Source of the DNA: an uncultured Clostridia bacterium
Lineage (GTDB): Bacteria; Bacillota; Clostridia; Lachnospirales; Anaerotignaceae
Direction: 5' to 3'
NCBI GenBank assembly: GCA_945868505.1
Contig: CAMBLO010000007.1
Coordinates: 23,065-87,064 of the forward strand
Length of the DNA: 64,000 nt
Shown here: positions 45,623 to 54,098 of the stretch, in pieces
Position numbering within the stretch: position 1 is the first letter of the stretch
How the letters are laid out: every line of letters starts with the position of its first letter
Program-made: the position numbers and the translations under genes
The notes under the pieces: generated by a model
The model's input: the letters and a program-made list of their open reading frames with translations, nothing else
Databases searched by the model: none
Told to the model about the DNA's origin: nothing

Positions 45623-46531
45623 ATGGAGAATTTGATACAGGAACTGCAGCAGAGACTGGGGGAAGAAGGCCTGAAGCTACAGGAAATGATGAAGGAGCAT
45701 ACCACCTTTCGTGTGGGCGGTCCTGCGGATCTCTTCCTGCAGCCCAAGGATGCAGAGGAACTGAAGGACGCCATCGGAATTTTAAAAAAATATCATGTGC
45801 CTGCGATGGTCATTGGTAATGGCAGTAATTTGCTGGTGCGGGATAAAGGCATCCGTGGTGCAGTTATCCAAATCTATAATCGTATGGCAGATATCACTGT
45901 GGATGGGGATATCATCGTAGCAAAAGGCGGTGCGCTGCTCAGTGCCGTTGCGGCAAAAGCAGCAGATGCCTCCCTGACAGGGCTGGAATTTGCCTCCGGC
46001 ATCCCCGGCAGCATCGGTGGTGCTGTGGTGATGAATGCAGGTGCCTATGGCGGTGAAATGAAGGACGTTTTGGTCAGTGTGGATGTGCTGACAAAGGATT
46101 TGGAAATCAAGACCATTCCCGTGGAAGAACTGGAACTGGGCTACAGACACAGTATCGTGCCCGAAGCAGGGTATATTGTTCTGGGTGCAAAGTTGAAGCT
46201 GCAGAAGGGAGAGGAAACAGCCATCCGCAGCCGCATGGCGGAACTGGCAGAACAGAGAAGGGAAAAACAGCCCTTGCAATACCCCAGTGCGGGCAGTACC
46301 TTCAAACGCCCCGAAGGCCATTTTGCCGGGAAGTTGGTGCAGGATGCGGGGCTGAAAGGAAAGACCATCGGCGGGGCCCAAGTTTCCGAAAAGCATTCCG
46401 GTTTCCTCATCAACATCGGCGGGGCAACGGCTCAGGATATTCTGGATTTGATTGCTTTCTGTCAGAAGGAAGTCAAAGAGCAGTTTGGCGTGACACTGGA
46501 AACAGAAGTGAAGATTGTTGGGGAAGTATAA
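45623..46531 (+). CDS. murB: UDP-N-acetylenolpyruvoylglucosamine reductase MurB
   Basis: MurB reduces UDP-GlcNAc-enolpyruvate to UDP-MurNAc with NADPH and FAD. The 302-residue protein is the short type II form. Motifs: TTFRVGGPADLF, VIGNGSNLLVRD, GLEFASGIPGSIGGAVVMNAGAYGGEM (FAD domain), the proton-donor serine in YPSAGSTFKRP, and SEKHSGFLIN. It begins 15 bp after hprK. This placement between hprK and rapZ recurs in Clostridia. Confidence 0.96.
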   Translation: MENLIQELQQRLGEEGLKLQEMMKEHTTFRVGGPADLFLQPKDAEELKDAIGILKKYHVPAMVIGNGSNLLVRDKGIRGAVIQIYNRMADITVDGDIIVAKGGALLSAVAAKAADASLTGLEFASGIPGSIGGAVVMNAGAYGGEMKDVLVSVDVLTKDLEIKTIPVEELELGYRHSIVPEAGYIVLGAKLKLQKGEETAIRSRMAELAEQRREKQPLQYPSAGSTFKRPEGHFAGKLVQDAGLKGKTIGGAQVSEKHSGFLINIGGATAQDILDLIAFCQKEVKEQFGVTLETEVKIVGEV

Positions 46532-46570
46532 TAAAAAGCAGTGAAAAAAGAGAAGGGATGGTGAAAGAAT

Positions 46571-47443
46571 ATGAGATTTGTAATCGTTACGGGGATGTCC
46601 GGCGCAGGGAAAACCTCTGTGTTGAAATTTTTGGAAGATATCAATTTTTTCTGTGTAGATAATCTGCCGCCTGCATTATTGCCTAAATTTGCCGAATTGT
46701 GCTATGAGCAGGAAGGGGAGATCGAACGTGTTGCCTTGGGTATCGATATCCGTGGGGGCAAGCTGTTCAACGATCTTTTCGAGGTATTGTCCAGCCTGCA
46801 GGAAAAAGGCTATGAATATGAAATCCTGTTCTTGGATGCATCTGATGAGATGCTCATCAAGCGATATAAAGAGACCAGAAGAAGCCATCCCCTTTCCAGA
46901 AATGGCTCTATTCAGGAAGGTATCCGCAAGGAAAGGGAAATGCTGAAGGATGTAAAAGCCAAAGCGACTTATATTATCGATACCAGCCAGATCTTAACGA
47001 GACAGCTCAAGGAACAGATCAACCGTATTTTCGTGGAAAACCAGTCCTATGAAAATCTGGTTATCACCATCCGCTCCTTTGGGTTTAAATATGGGATTCC
47101 TGCGGATAGTGATTTGGTGTTTGATGTGCGCTTTTTGCCAAATCCCTTCTATATTCAGGAATTGAAGGAAATGACGGGCAATGATGAACCTGTCAGCAGC
47201 TATGTCATGGGCTTTGAAGAAAGCCGGACCTTTTTGAAAAAACTGGTGGATATGGTGGAATTCCTCATTCCTCTTTATATCAAGGAAGGAAAGAATAACC
47301 TTGTCATTAGTATTGGCTGTACCGGTGGCAAGCACCGTTCTGTCACACTGGCCAATGCCCTGTACGCATCTCTGGATAAGGACAAGCACACGCTGTTGCT
47401 CAAGCACAATGATATCGAAAAGGATGCCAGACATAAAAAGTAA
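46571..47443 (+). CDS. rapZ: RapZ/YvcJ-family nucleotide-binding protein
   Basis: The 290-residue protein has the P-loop G8-M-S-G-A-G-K-T15, [35 protein letters not shown], and the conserved C-terminal [17 protein letters not shown] domain. In E. coli RapZ guides RNase E to the GlmZ small RNA and senses glucosamine-6-phosphate. The Firmicute relative YvcJ binds nucleotides and has a less clear role. It is followed by whiA after 44 bp, with no yvcK between. Confidence 0.95.
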   Translation: MRFVIVTGMSGAGKTSVLKFLEDINFFCVDNLPPALLPKFAELCYEQEGEIERVALGIDIRGGKLFNDLFEVLSSLQEKGYEYEILFLDASDEMLIKRYKETRRSHPLSRNGSIQEGIRKEREMLKDVKAKATYIIDTSQILTRQLKEQINRIFVENQSYENLVITIRSFGFKYGIPADSDLVFDVRFLPNPFYIQELKEMTGNDEPVSSYVMGFEESRTFLKKLVDMVEFLIPLYIKEGKNNLVISIGCTGGKHRSVTLANALYASLDKDKHTLLLKHNDIEKDARHKK

Positions 47444-47487
47444 GAAAAAACTTGCTGTTGAAATAGGAATGGAAAGGGGGGGCAAAT

Positions 47488-48447
47488 TTGTCATTTTCGT
47501 CTAAGGTTAAGGGTGAGTTGTCCCTTCATTTTGGAAATGGGCGACATTGTAAAATTGCGGAAACGGCTGCCTTTGTCAATATCTGTGGACAGATTGCTGC
47601 CTTTGGAGAGGATTTTTGTATAAAAATTCAAACGGAGAATTTCTTTGTCGCGAAAAAGTGCTTTACATTATTGCAAAATACTTTTAATATTATAGCGGAT
47701 GTATCTGTACGCACCAGCGGGCTGAAACGACAGACCAGAGTGTATACACTTTTTGTAAAAAATCCCGCCCAGGCGGAAACACTTCTTCGGGTAACGGGGA
47801 TGCTGTTTGAGGAGAACGGACAGAAAAAATTGGTGAAACGGATTTATGGGCCCGTTGTCAGCAGTATTTGCTGCCGCAGGGCATATATTCGCGGGGCGTT
47901 CATTTCTGTTGGCTCTGTGAATGATCCGGAAAAGAATTACCATCTGGAATTCGTTTTGGCAGATATGTCATCCGCTGAACAGCTGCGGGCTCTGATCAAT
48001 GCTTTTGAATTGGATGCAAAGGTAGTGGAACGAAAGGAACATTACGTTGTATACTTAAAGGAAGGCGAGCAGATCGTAGACCTGCTGAACGTGATGGAGG
48101 CACCTTTGGCATTGATGGACTTGGAAAATGTTCGCATCGTCAAGGAAATGCGCAACGACATCAACCGCAAGGTCAACTGTGAAACGGCAAACCTAAATAA
48201 GGTGGTCGGTGCGGCTGTGAAACAATTGGAGGATATCAATTATATCGAAGAGACCATCGGTCTTTCTCAACTGCCGGAACAGTTGGAAGAGGTGGCAAGG
48301 CTTCGGTTGGAATATCCCGACAAAAGCTTGAAAGAACTGGGTTCTTTCCTGATGACGCCTGTCGGAAAATCGGGCGTCAACCATAGACTGCGTAAGATTA
48401 GCAACATTGCTGAAACGCTAAGAGAGGGTAAAGGTGAGGTAAAATGA
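47488..48447 (+). CDS. whiA: WhiA-family DNA-binding protein
   Basis: WhiA (YvcL) joins a LAGLIDADG-like domain (residues ~80-190, from VKRIYGPVVSSICCRRAYIRGAF) with a C-terminal helix-turn-helix (LKELGSFLMTPVGKSGVNHRLRKI). It regulates sporulation/division genes in actinobacteria and cell division in Bacillus. The 319-residue protein starts with TTG (SFSSKVKGELS matches the family N-terminus) after GGGGGG; no ATG fits. Its stop overlaps the next gene by 4 bp (ATGA), so the two are coupled. Confidence 0.94.
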   Translation: MSFSSKVKGELSLHFGNGRHCKIAETAAFVNICGQIAAFGEDFCIKIQTENFFVAKKCFTLLQNTFNIIADVSVRTSGLKRQTRVYTLFVKNPAQAETLLRVTGMLFEENGQKKLVKRIYGPVVSSICCRRAYIRGAFISVGSVNDPEKNYHLEFVLADMSSAEQLRALINAFELDAKVVERKEHYVVYLKEGEQIVDLLNVMEAPLALMDLENVRIVKEMRNDINRKVNCETANLNKVVGAAVKQLEDINYIEETIGLSQLPEQLEEVARLRLEYPDKSLKELGSFLMTPVGKSGVNHRLRKISNIAETLREGKGEVK

Positions 48448-48686
48448 CACAAAAATCAATTATCATCAAAGCACCCCTGGATGCAAGACAGGCTGCGTAT
48501 TTTGTGCAGACAGCAGGTAAATTTGAATCTGAGATCCAGGTGAGCATCGGTGAAAAGAGAATCAATGCAAAAAGCATCATGGGTACCATCGCCCTGAACA
48601 TGCAGGAAGGTCAGACAGCGCTGATCACAGCAGAAGGCGCAGATGAAGCAGCAGCAGTGGAAGAACTGGCAGCTGTACTGGCATAA
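48444..48686 (+). CDS. Crh-like HPr paralogue lacking the PTS phosphorylation histidine
   Basis: This 80-residue HPr-fold protein has, at the site of HPr His15 (consensus HARPA), D13-A-R-Q-A, so it cannot accept phosphate from Enzyme I. The regulatory serine is kept (S44 in NAKSIMGTIAL), so HPr kinase can modify it. This matches the logic of B. subtilis Crh, which has Gln at that site. It probably works as a CcpA co-effector rather than in sugar transport. It lies in the same run as hprK and overlaps whiA, as crh does in the Bacillus yvc cluster. A separate true HPr must be elsewhere. Confidence 0.88.
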   Translation: MTQKSIIIKAPLDARQAAYFVQTAGKFESEIQVSIGEKRINAKSIMGTIALNMQEGQTALITAEGADEAAAVEELAAVLA

Positions 48687-48733
48687 TTGAAACCGCAATC
48701 ATACATATAATTTATTATTATTTATTTTGAAAG

Positions 48734-48763
48734 ACCCCCCGCATAAGCGGGGTTGTTTTTTTG
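48734..48763 (+). terminator. Terminator of the hprK-crh cluster
   Basis: Stem CCCCGC/GCGGGG with loop ATAA, followed by TTGTTTTTTTG. Confidence 0.88.
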
Positions 48764-48894
48764 TAATCAGATTCTCACTCATGTGCCTATAGACAGTTCC
48801 TTTCCTTTTTGTGTTTAATCTTTTGTATTCGAATGAATATAGTTTAAGTGTTGAATTGTATTTTTATATATACAATTTTGAAATTTTTTAGAAA

Positions 48895-48931
48895 ATTTTC
48901 TGTGTCAGAAAATAGAAAGTTGTGATATAAT
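48895..48931 (+). promoter_or_regulatory. Promoter of the SpoIID-like gene with overlapping palindrome
   Basis: TATAAT at 48926-48931, preceded by TTGTGA; the -35 region (48903-48908, TGTCAG) is weak. It lies inside a perfect 8-bp inverted repeat, ATTTTCTGTGTCAGAAAAT (48895-48913). This looks like a promoter controlled by a dimeric DNA-binding protein. A second inverted repeat (AATTGTA/TACAATT, 48854-48877) is upstream. Confidence 0.55.
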
Positions 48932-48988
48932 CAAAAGATAATATGCGAAAAGTTCGTATATCAAAAATCTCCAAACAGGAGGGGTAAT

Positions 48989-50590
48989 ATGAAAGGAAAA
49001 AAACAGCTTGCTTCTATTCTGGCTTGCGCTATGCTCTTGGGTGCGGCACCTGTGGAAGCAATGGCATACAATGTGCCTGACACTGTCCGTGTTGGGCTGG
49101 AATCTATTTGTAAGAATGTTTCTTCCGCCTCCATCGGCGTGTGGGAGCTTTCCATTGGTATGGAAAGAAATGGTGTTTTTAAAGAAGGCGGTGTGATTAC
49201 CTCCGGCGGTATCTTTACGGCGAAGCCTGCTACCGGGGGATTCGTTGCCATCGATAAAGAAATGGATTGTGAGGATGCCTTAAATTTGGCAAAAAACCTG
49301 TCTAAAATGGGTCTGGATGCTTATGCGGCATATTTGGATGAGGCAGATTGGACAGTTTATGTAAAGGACTCCTCTGTTTCCGAAGTGGAAACAGCATCCA
49401 GAGAAGATGCAAAGAAAGTCTCCGATTTTGAAGGCTATAGCATCACCGGCGGCGAAGCACCTGTTATTGTGCCGGAAGATGCGGTGCTGATGGGCGGCAA
49501 TGTGGACGATACCTTTAAGGTGAACAGTATGCCTTATCGGGGTATGCTGACCTTCTCCGTTAATGGCACAACAATGACAGCGGTAAATATTGTTGGTCTG
49601 GAAGAATATCTTTATGGTGTTGTGCCTTCCGAAATGCCCCAGAGTTACGCAAAGGAAGCATTGAAAGCTCAGGCAGTGGCAGCAAGAACCTATGCCATGA
49701 CAAAATTGGGTGCCCATGCGGGCAGCGGCTATCAGCTTTGCGATACCACAGCCTGTCAGGTATACAAAGGCTACAGCAATGAAGCCGCCTCCACCACAGC
49801 GGCAGTGGATGCCACAGCAGGCGAGATTGCCTGCTACAATGGCTCTCCCATTGAAGCGGTGTTCTCCGCTTCCACAGGGGGGTATACGGAAAATAGCGAA
49901 AATGTATGGAATACAGTGGTGTCTTATCTCCGTGCCGTGCCTGAATTGGGCGAATATGGAGATAATAGCTGGAAAAAAGAACTGACACTGGATGAATTGA
50001 CAGACCTGCTGAATGCGAAAGGTGCAGGCATCGGCGAGGCAAAGGATATTGTGATTACAAAGCTTTCTACCGGTGGTCGTGTGCAGGAATTGCAGATCGT
50101 CGGCACCAATGGCACAAAAACATTGACGAAGGAAAACATTCGCACCTATTTCTCCTCTGCCTGCGGCAGTCTGCCCGGGAAGATGTTTACCATCAATGGC
50201 AAAGGCGGCGAAATTGGTCAGTATGGCGGTTCGGTATCCCAAGCAACACAGACCTCTGCATCCGCAAAGGGGGGCCTGATGGCGGCAGCGGCAAGTCAGG
50301 GCATCATTGCGAAAACGGAAGGAACGCTTTCCTATCTGAATGGCAAGAACCTGTCCGTAGATGTGGATGGAAAGGATTCTGCCAATAAACCTTCTTCAAA
50401 TAGCGGCGAATACGAAGTATATTCTGTGAATATCAGCACTGTAAAAAACGGCAAATTTGTATTTGAGGGTGTGGGCATGGGTCATGGCGTTGGCTTGAGC
50501 CAGAAGGGGGCCCAGTTTATGGCACTTTCGGGCTACGATTATGAAGAAATCCTGCACCATTATTATACTGGCATCACCATTGAGGATTGA
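48989..50590 (+). CDS. SpoIID/LytB-domain secreted protein
   Basis: This 533-residue protein has a signal peptide (residues 1 to about 26, ending EAMA), a middle part that looks like a SPOR-type domain (GGFVAIDKEMDCEDALNLAKNLSK), and a SpoIID domain with the signature VVPSEMPQSYAKEALKAQAVAARTYAM and AVFSASTGGYTENSENVW, ending with GVGMGHGVGLSQKGAQFMA. SpoIID is a lytic transglycosylase of the engulfment machinery; LytB relatives modify amidases. The extra N-terminal domain makes the LytB/cell-wall role as likely as sporulation. The ATG follows AGGAGGGG. Confidence 0.9.
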   Translation: MKGKKQLASILACAMLLGAAPVEAMAYNVPDTVRVGLESICKNVSSASIGVWELSIGMERNGVFKEGGVITSGGIFTAKPATGGFVAIDKEMDCEDALNLAKNLSKMGLDAYAAYLDEADWTVYVKDSSVSEVETASREDAKKVSDFEGYSITGGEAPVIVPEDAVLMGGNVDDTFKVNSMPYRGMLTFSVNGTTMTAVNIVGLEEYLYGVVPSEMPQSYAKEALKAQAVAARTYAMTKLGAHAGSGYQLCDTTACQVYKGYSNEAASTTAAVDATAGEIACYNGSPIEAVFSASTGGYTENSENVWNTVVSYLRAVPELGEYGDNSWKKELTLDELTDLLNAKGAGIGEAKDIVITKLSTGGRVQELQIVGTNGTKTLTKENIRTYFSSACGSLPGKMFTINGKGGEIGQYGGSVSQATQTSASAKGGLMAAAASQGIIAKTEGTLSYLNGKNLSVDVDGKDSANKPSSNSGEYEVYSVNISTVKNGKFVFEGVGMGHGVGLSQKGAQFMALSGYDYEEILHHYYTGITIED

Positions 50591-50607
50591 TTTCGGAGAT
50601 GAGACAG

Positions 50608-50868
50608 ATGAAGGATTGGAGAGAATTTCTGCTTTCCCGAAAGGGCTGGCAGGATGGAAAAGGAAATACCGTTGTTTTTTCCGACCGGGGCTTGCAGGAA
50701 GCGCCCAAGGAAGGGGAACTATGGCTGTTTTTGGATGAGGGGCTCCGTTGCGGCGGGATGCACCGTCCTATCCAACCGACGGAAGAGGCAGTCAAAGCTG
50801 CCTTGCTGGGGGTCGGGAAAAAGGAACTCTGGGAAGCCATTGAAAAGGACTGGAACGAGGAGGAATGA
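50608..50868 (+). CDS. Small protein of unknown function
   Basis: This 86-residue acidic protein matches no family I recognise. It has two short hydrophobic stretches (ELWLFLDE, EAVKAALLGV) but no signal peptide or membrane helix. The frame is open from 50587; the ATG at 50608 is chosen because CGGAG lies 9 bp upstream. It is 17 bp after the SpoIID gene and 3 bp before the next, so it is clearly part of the operon. Coding is supported by its position in a chain of tightly spaced frames. Confidence 0.65.
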   Translation: MKDWREFLLSRKGWQDGKGNTVVFSDRGLQEAPKEGELWLFLDEGLRCGGMHRPIQPTEEAVKAALLGVGKKELWEAIEKDWNEEE

Positions 50869-50871
50869 GCG

Positions 50872-51174
50872 ATGTTTTGTGAAAAGCTGACGGAAGAACA
50901 AATCAGAGAAATCATGAATGTGATTTCCGATGACGGGGAATTGACTATATTGAAAATCCGTACCTATGACAATAGCTTTGAGGATGCCGTTGCCGTTTCC
51001 AATGTGCCGGAGGTAACAGCAAAATTTCAGGAGGATATCGAAACCTATCAGCTCCATGATTACCATATCAGAGGCAAAAACCGCGCCGGTGCCGGCTCCG
51101 ACTATGTTTACAGAACCCTGATGCACAAATGGTTTGGCGACGAATATGCCATCCAATATTTGCTGGAATACTAA
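50872..51174 (+). CDS. Small protein of unknown function, paralogue A of a tandem pair
   Basis: This 100-residue cytoplasmic protein resembles its downstream neighbour. Shared positions include the start MF-x3-L, the IM-x3-SDD-x-E motif near residues 14-23, Y-x-LHDY-x-I-x-G near residue 59, and the C-terminal YA-x2-YLL. The gene begins 3 bp after the previous stop with GAGGAGG as ribosome site. No known domain is recognised; it is probably a small alpha/beta protein. Confidence 0.72.
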   Translation: MFCEKLTEEQIREIMNVISDDGELTILKIRTYDNSFEDAVAVSNVPEVTAKFQEDIETYQLHDYHIRGKNRAGAGSDYVYRTLMHKWFGDEYAIQYLLEY

Positions 51175-51189
51175 GGGGGAGGAATAGAG

Positions 51190-51468
51190 ATGTTTGTAAA
51201 GAGATTGAAAGACCATGAAATCGAACAGATTATGCGGGCTGTTTCCGATGACCCCGAATGCGAAGTAGTAGATATTGTTCGTAAATTGACAGATCCGGAG
51301 GTTACAATCAATTCCCAGGATATGGAGGAGCGTTATGTGCTTCATGATTATGACATCGAGGGCTTCGATTATCTGCCCGATGATGCGACGGTCACCTATC
51401 GCAAGGAAATGCTGAAAATTATTGGTATCAAATATGCGGAGACATATTTATTGAAAGGGACAAGATGA
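51190..51468 (+). CDS. Small protein of unknown function, paralogue B of a tandem pair
   Basis: The 92-residue protein shares with the 100-residue neighbour the pattern MF-x3-L-x4-I-x2-IM, SDD-x-[11 protein letters not shown] and YAETYLL. Identity is only moderate, so the duplication is old. The ATG follows GGGGGAGG. It overlaps queA by 4 bp (ATGA), which ties expression to a tRNA-modification enzyme, although no functional link is known. Confidence 0.72.
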   Translation: MFVKRLKDHEIEQIMRAVSDDPECEVVDIVRKLTDPEVTINSQDMEERYVLHDYDIEGFDYLPDDATVTYRKEMLKIIGIKYAETYLLKGTR

Positions 51469-52499
51469 AAACAAGTGATTTTTACTTCGATCTGCCGGAA
51501 GAACTCATTGCTCAGGAACCTTTGCAGGACAGAGCGTCCAGCCGTCTGATGGTGGTGCATAAGAACAGCGGCGAAAGAGAGCATCGGCAGTTCAGAGATA
51601 TTAAGGAATATTTGCGGGTGGGAGACTGCCTTGTTATCAATAATACGAAGGTCTTGCCCGCCAGATTGTATGGCGAAAGAGTGGGCACAGGTGCCGCCAT
51701 GGAAATCCTTCTTCTTGTGAGAAAAGATATGGATACATGGGAAGTATTGGTGCGCCCCGGCAAAAAGGCAAGACCGGGGGATAAAATCTCCTTCGGCGGC
51801 GGCAAGCTGGTGGCGGAGGTGCTGGAGGTCATCGAAGGCGGCAACCGCATCATCAAGTTTGAATACGAAGGCGTGTTTGAAACGATTTTGGACGAGTTGG
51901 GGGAAATGCCCCTGCCGCCTTATATCACCCATAAGCTGGAGGATAAAAACCGCTATCAGACCGTTTATGCGGAGCATGAGGGCTCTGCGGCGGCACCTAC
52001 GGCGGGGCTCCATTTTACGCCGGAATTGCTGCAGGAAATCGAAGAAATGGGCGTGAAAATTGCCCATGTGACCCTGCACGTTGGTCTGGGTACCTTCCGT
52101 CCTGTAAAGGTGGATAATGTGCTGGACCACGAAATGCACTCCGAATATTATGTGGTAGAGCCGGAACAGGCAGCTATTATGAATGAAGTGAAGAAAAACG
52201 GCGGCAGAATTATTGCCGTTGGCACCACGAGCACCAGAACATTGGAATCTGTGACCGATGAAAACGGCATCATCCAGCCGAAAAGCGGCTGGACGAAAAT
52301 CTTTATCTATCCCGGTTATGCGTTTAAGGCGGTGGATTGCTTGGTGACAAATTTCCATCTGCCCGAATCTACCCTGATTATGCTGGTTTCCGCATTGATG
52401 GGGAAGGAACTGGTGATGGACAGCTACGCAGAGGCGGTGAGGGAACGCTATCGTTTCTTTAGCTTCGGGGATGCCTGCTTGTTTTTGGCAAAAGAATAA
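51465..52499 (+). CDS. queA: tRNA preQ1(34) ribosyltransferase-isomerase QueA
   Basis: QueA transfers the ribosyl part of SAM to preQ1 in tRNA to make epoxyqueuosine. The 344-residue protein has the family start [41 protein letters not shown], the conserved [37 protein letters not shown] and [16 protein letters not shown]. tgt, queG and other queuosine genes are not in the window. A terminator follows, so it closes the spoIID-like operon. Confidence 0.96.
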   Translation: MKTSDFYFDLPEELIAQEPLQDRASSRLMVVHKNSGEREHRQFRDIKEYLRVGDCLVINNTKVLPARLYGERVGTGAAMEILLLVRKDMDTWEVLVRPGKKARPGDKISFGGGKLVAEVLEVIEGGNRIIKFEYEGVFETILDELGEMPLPPYITHKLEDKNRYQTVYAEHEGSAAAPTAGLHFTPELLQEIEEMGVKIAHVTLHVGLGTFRPVKVDNVLDHEMHSEYYVVEPEQAAIMNEVKKNGGRIIAVGTTSTRTLESVTDENGIIQPKSGWTKIFIYPGYAFKAVDCLVTNFHLPESTLIMLVSALMGKELVMDSYAEAVRERYRFFSFGDACLFLAKE

Positions 52500-52510
52500 A
52501 AGAGAACATG

Positions 52511-52547
52511 AAAAAATCCTTACTGTGATGACAGTAAGGATTTTTTT
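52511..52547. terminator. Bidirectional terminator after queA
   Basis: Perfect 13-bp stem AAATCCTTACTGT/ACAGTAAGGATTT with loop GATG; T7 on the plus side, and it also ends the convergent transporter gene. Confidence 0.92.
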
Positions 52548-52556
52548 GTAAAGATA

Positions 52557-53879
52557 TTAGCCGATGCCGCCGTTCAATGCACCTAAGAGCAGTACAAGGA
52601 AGCAGATGGGGCAGAATACATATTTGCAAAGGGGATAGAACCAGCCAAACATGGGCTTATTCCGTCCTTTGTTTACCTGTTCCTCAACATACTGCTTTTT
52701 ACAGAACCAGAAGAACATGATGCCGGCAAGCCCTGCCCCCAGAGGACAGATATAGATGGACAGTACATCCATCCAGCCGGAAACGATGCCCTGAATACAC
52801 AGGGAAACCGCTGCGCCGATTACGCCGATGATGATGCAGGCAGGAATACGGCTGATATTGAATTTCTCCTGCAGAGTAGCAATAGGTGTTTCATACAGAT
52901 TCAGCAGAGATGTCATACCTGCGAACAGAACCGCCACAAAGAAAATGATGGCGAAAAGAGAACCGCCGGGCATATTGTGGAACAGATTGGGCAGGAAAAT
53001 GAACATTAGCCCCGGGCCTCCCTGATCCAACTGTGAGCCTGTGGTTGCCATAGCGGGGATGATGACCAGTGCCGCCAGGCAGGCTGCCAGTGTGTCGAAG
53101 AAAGCAACACGGGCCGCAGATGCTGGGATGTTTTCTTCATCAGGCAGATAAGAACCATAAATGATGGTGCCGTTGCCTGCGATGGACAGGGAGAAGAACG
53201 CCTGCCCCAATGCGTAAATCCATGTCATAGGGTCTGCCAATGCCACAGGGTCTACACGGAAGAAATAGCGATAGCCCTCTGCCGCCCCGGGCTGGAAGGC
53301 GATATAGATGCCAAGCCCCACAAAGAGCAGGAAGAACAGGGGCATCATAATTTTATTGGCTTTTTCAATGCCCTTGCCAATGCCCATCATTGTGATAGCC
53401 ATACAGATTGCCAATGCGGCAATCTGCCAGCCGTTGTTGCCGAAAGCACTGGCTGTGCTGCCAAAGGCGGCACCATATCCGTCCACATCTGTGGCAGCAA
53501 GTGTGGCTCCGGTGAATGTGCCAATGGTGTACTTGAGAATCCAGCCAACAACGATGGTGTAACCGATGGCCATAGCCAACGCCCCGATGGAGGGGATGAG
53601 CCCCAAGGCTTCCCCCAGCTTGCGTTTGCCCTTATTTTCTGTAGCCATGCCAAAGGCGTTTACGGGCCCGGAACGCGCGGCACGACCGAAGGCCATTTCG
53701 CCAATCACCCCGGTGGATGCGATCAGCACTACAAAAATAAAATAGGGAATCAGGAAGGAACCGCCGCCATACAGGGATACTCGGGTCGGAAACATCCATA
53801 AGTTCCCCATCCCAACGGCAGAACCGATGCAGGCCAGAACGAACCCCAGCCTGGTTGCAAAAGAATCACGTTTTTTCAT
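52557..53879 (-). CDS. Sodium-dependent transporter of the NSS (SNF) family
   Basis: This 440-residue membrane protein has about 11-12 helices and belongs to the neurotransmitter:sodium symporter family, bacterial branch, which imports amino acids such as leucine, tryptophan or tyrosine. The unwound TM1 substrate/Na+ site is seen as GSAVGMGNLWMFPTRVSLYGGGSFLIPY. The ATG before KKRDSFATRLGF with GGAGAGG is chosen over an in-frame TTG 15 bp earlier. Single gene. Substrate not predictable. Confidence 0.93.
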   Translation of the reverse strand: MKKRDSFATRLGFVLACIGSAVGMGNLWMFPTRVSLYGGGSFLIPYFIFVVLIASTGVIGEMAFGRAARSGPVNAFGMATENKGKRKLGEALGLIPSIGALAMAIGYTIVVGWILKYTIGTFTGATLAATDVDGYGAAFGSTASAFGNNGWQIAALAICMAITMMGIGKGIEKANKIMMPLFFLLFVGLGIYIAFQPGAAEGYRYFFRVDPVALADPMTWIYALGQAFFSLSIAGNGTIIYGSYLPDEENIPASAARVAFFDTLAACLAALVIIPAMATTGSQLDQGGPGLMFIFLPNLFHNMPGGSLFAIIFFVAVLFAGMTSLLNLYETPIATLQEKFNISRIPACIIIGVIGAAVSLCIQGIVSGWMDVLSIYICPLGAGLAGIMFFWFCKKQYVEEQVNKGRNKPMFGWFYPLCKYVFCPICFLVLLLGALNGGIG

Positions 53880-53913
53880 AAGCCTCTCCTTCAATTTTTC
53901 AAAATGTTCGAGT

Positions 53914-53919
53914 AGTATA
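53914..53919 (-). promoter_or_regulatory. -10 box for the NSS transporter gene
   Basis: TATACT on the minus strand (53914-53919), about 35 bp before the start codon. The upstream ATGTCA at 18 bp is only a fair -35. Confidence 0.5.
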
Positions 53920-54008
53920 ACATTTTTTGCGGAGAAATGACATAGGAAACTGTAAAATTCTTCTGTATTTTCTGGTCTTTTGGAAGTACAAGTCCTGTTT
54001 ATTTTGTG

Positions 54009-54037
54009 TTGAAATAAAAGGAAATCTACTATAAAAT
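54009..54037 (+). promoter_or_regulatory. Promoter for rarA
   Basis: TTGAAA (54009-54014), 17-bp spacer, TAAAAT (54032-54037), about 60 bp before the start. Confidence 0.75.
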
Positions 54038-54098
54038 ATATGATATTGCTTGAAAGAAAAGTTTTGAGGAGATTTAGATTGGAAAGTCGGTGAATCGC

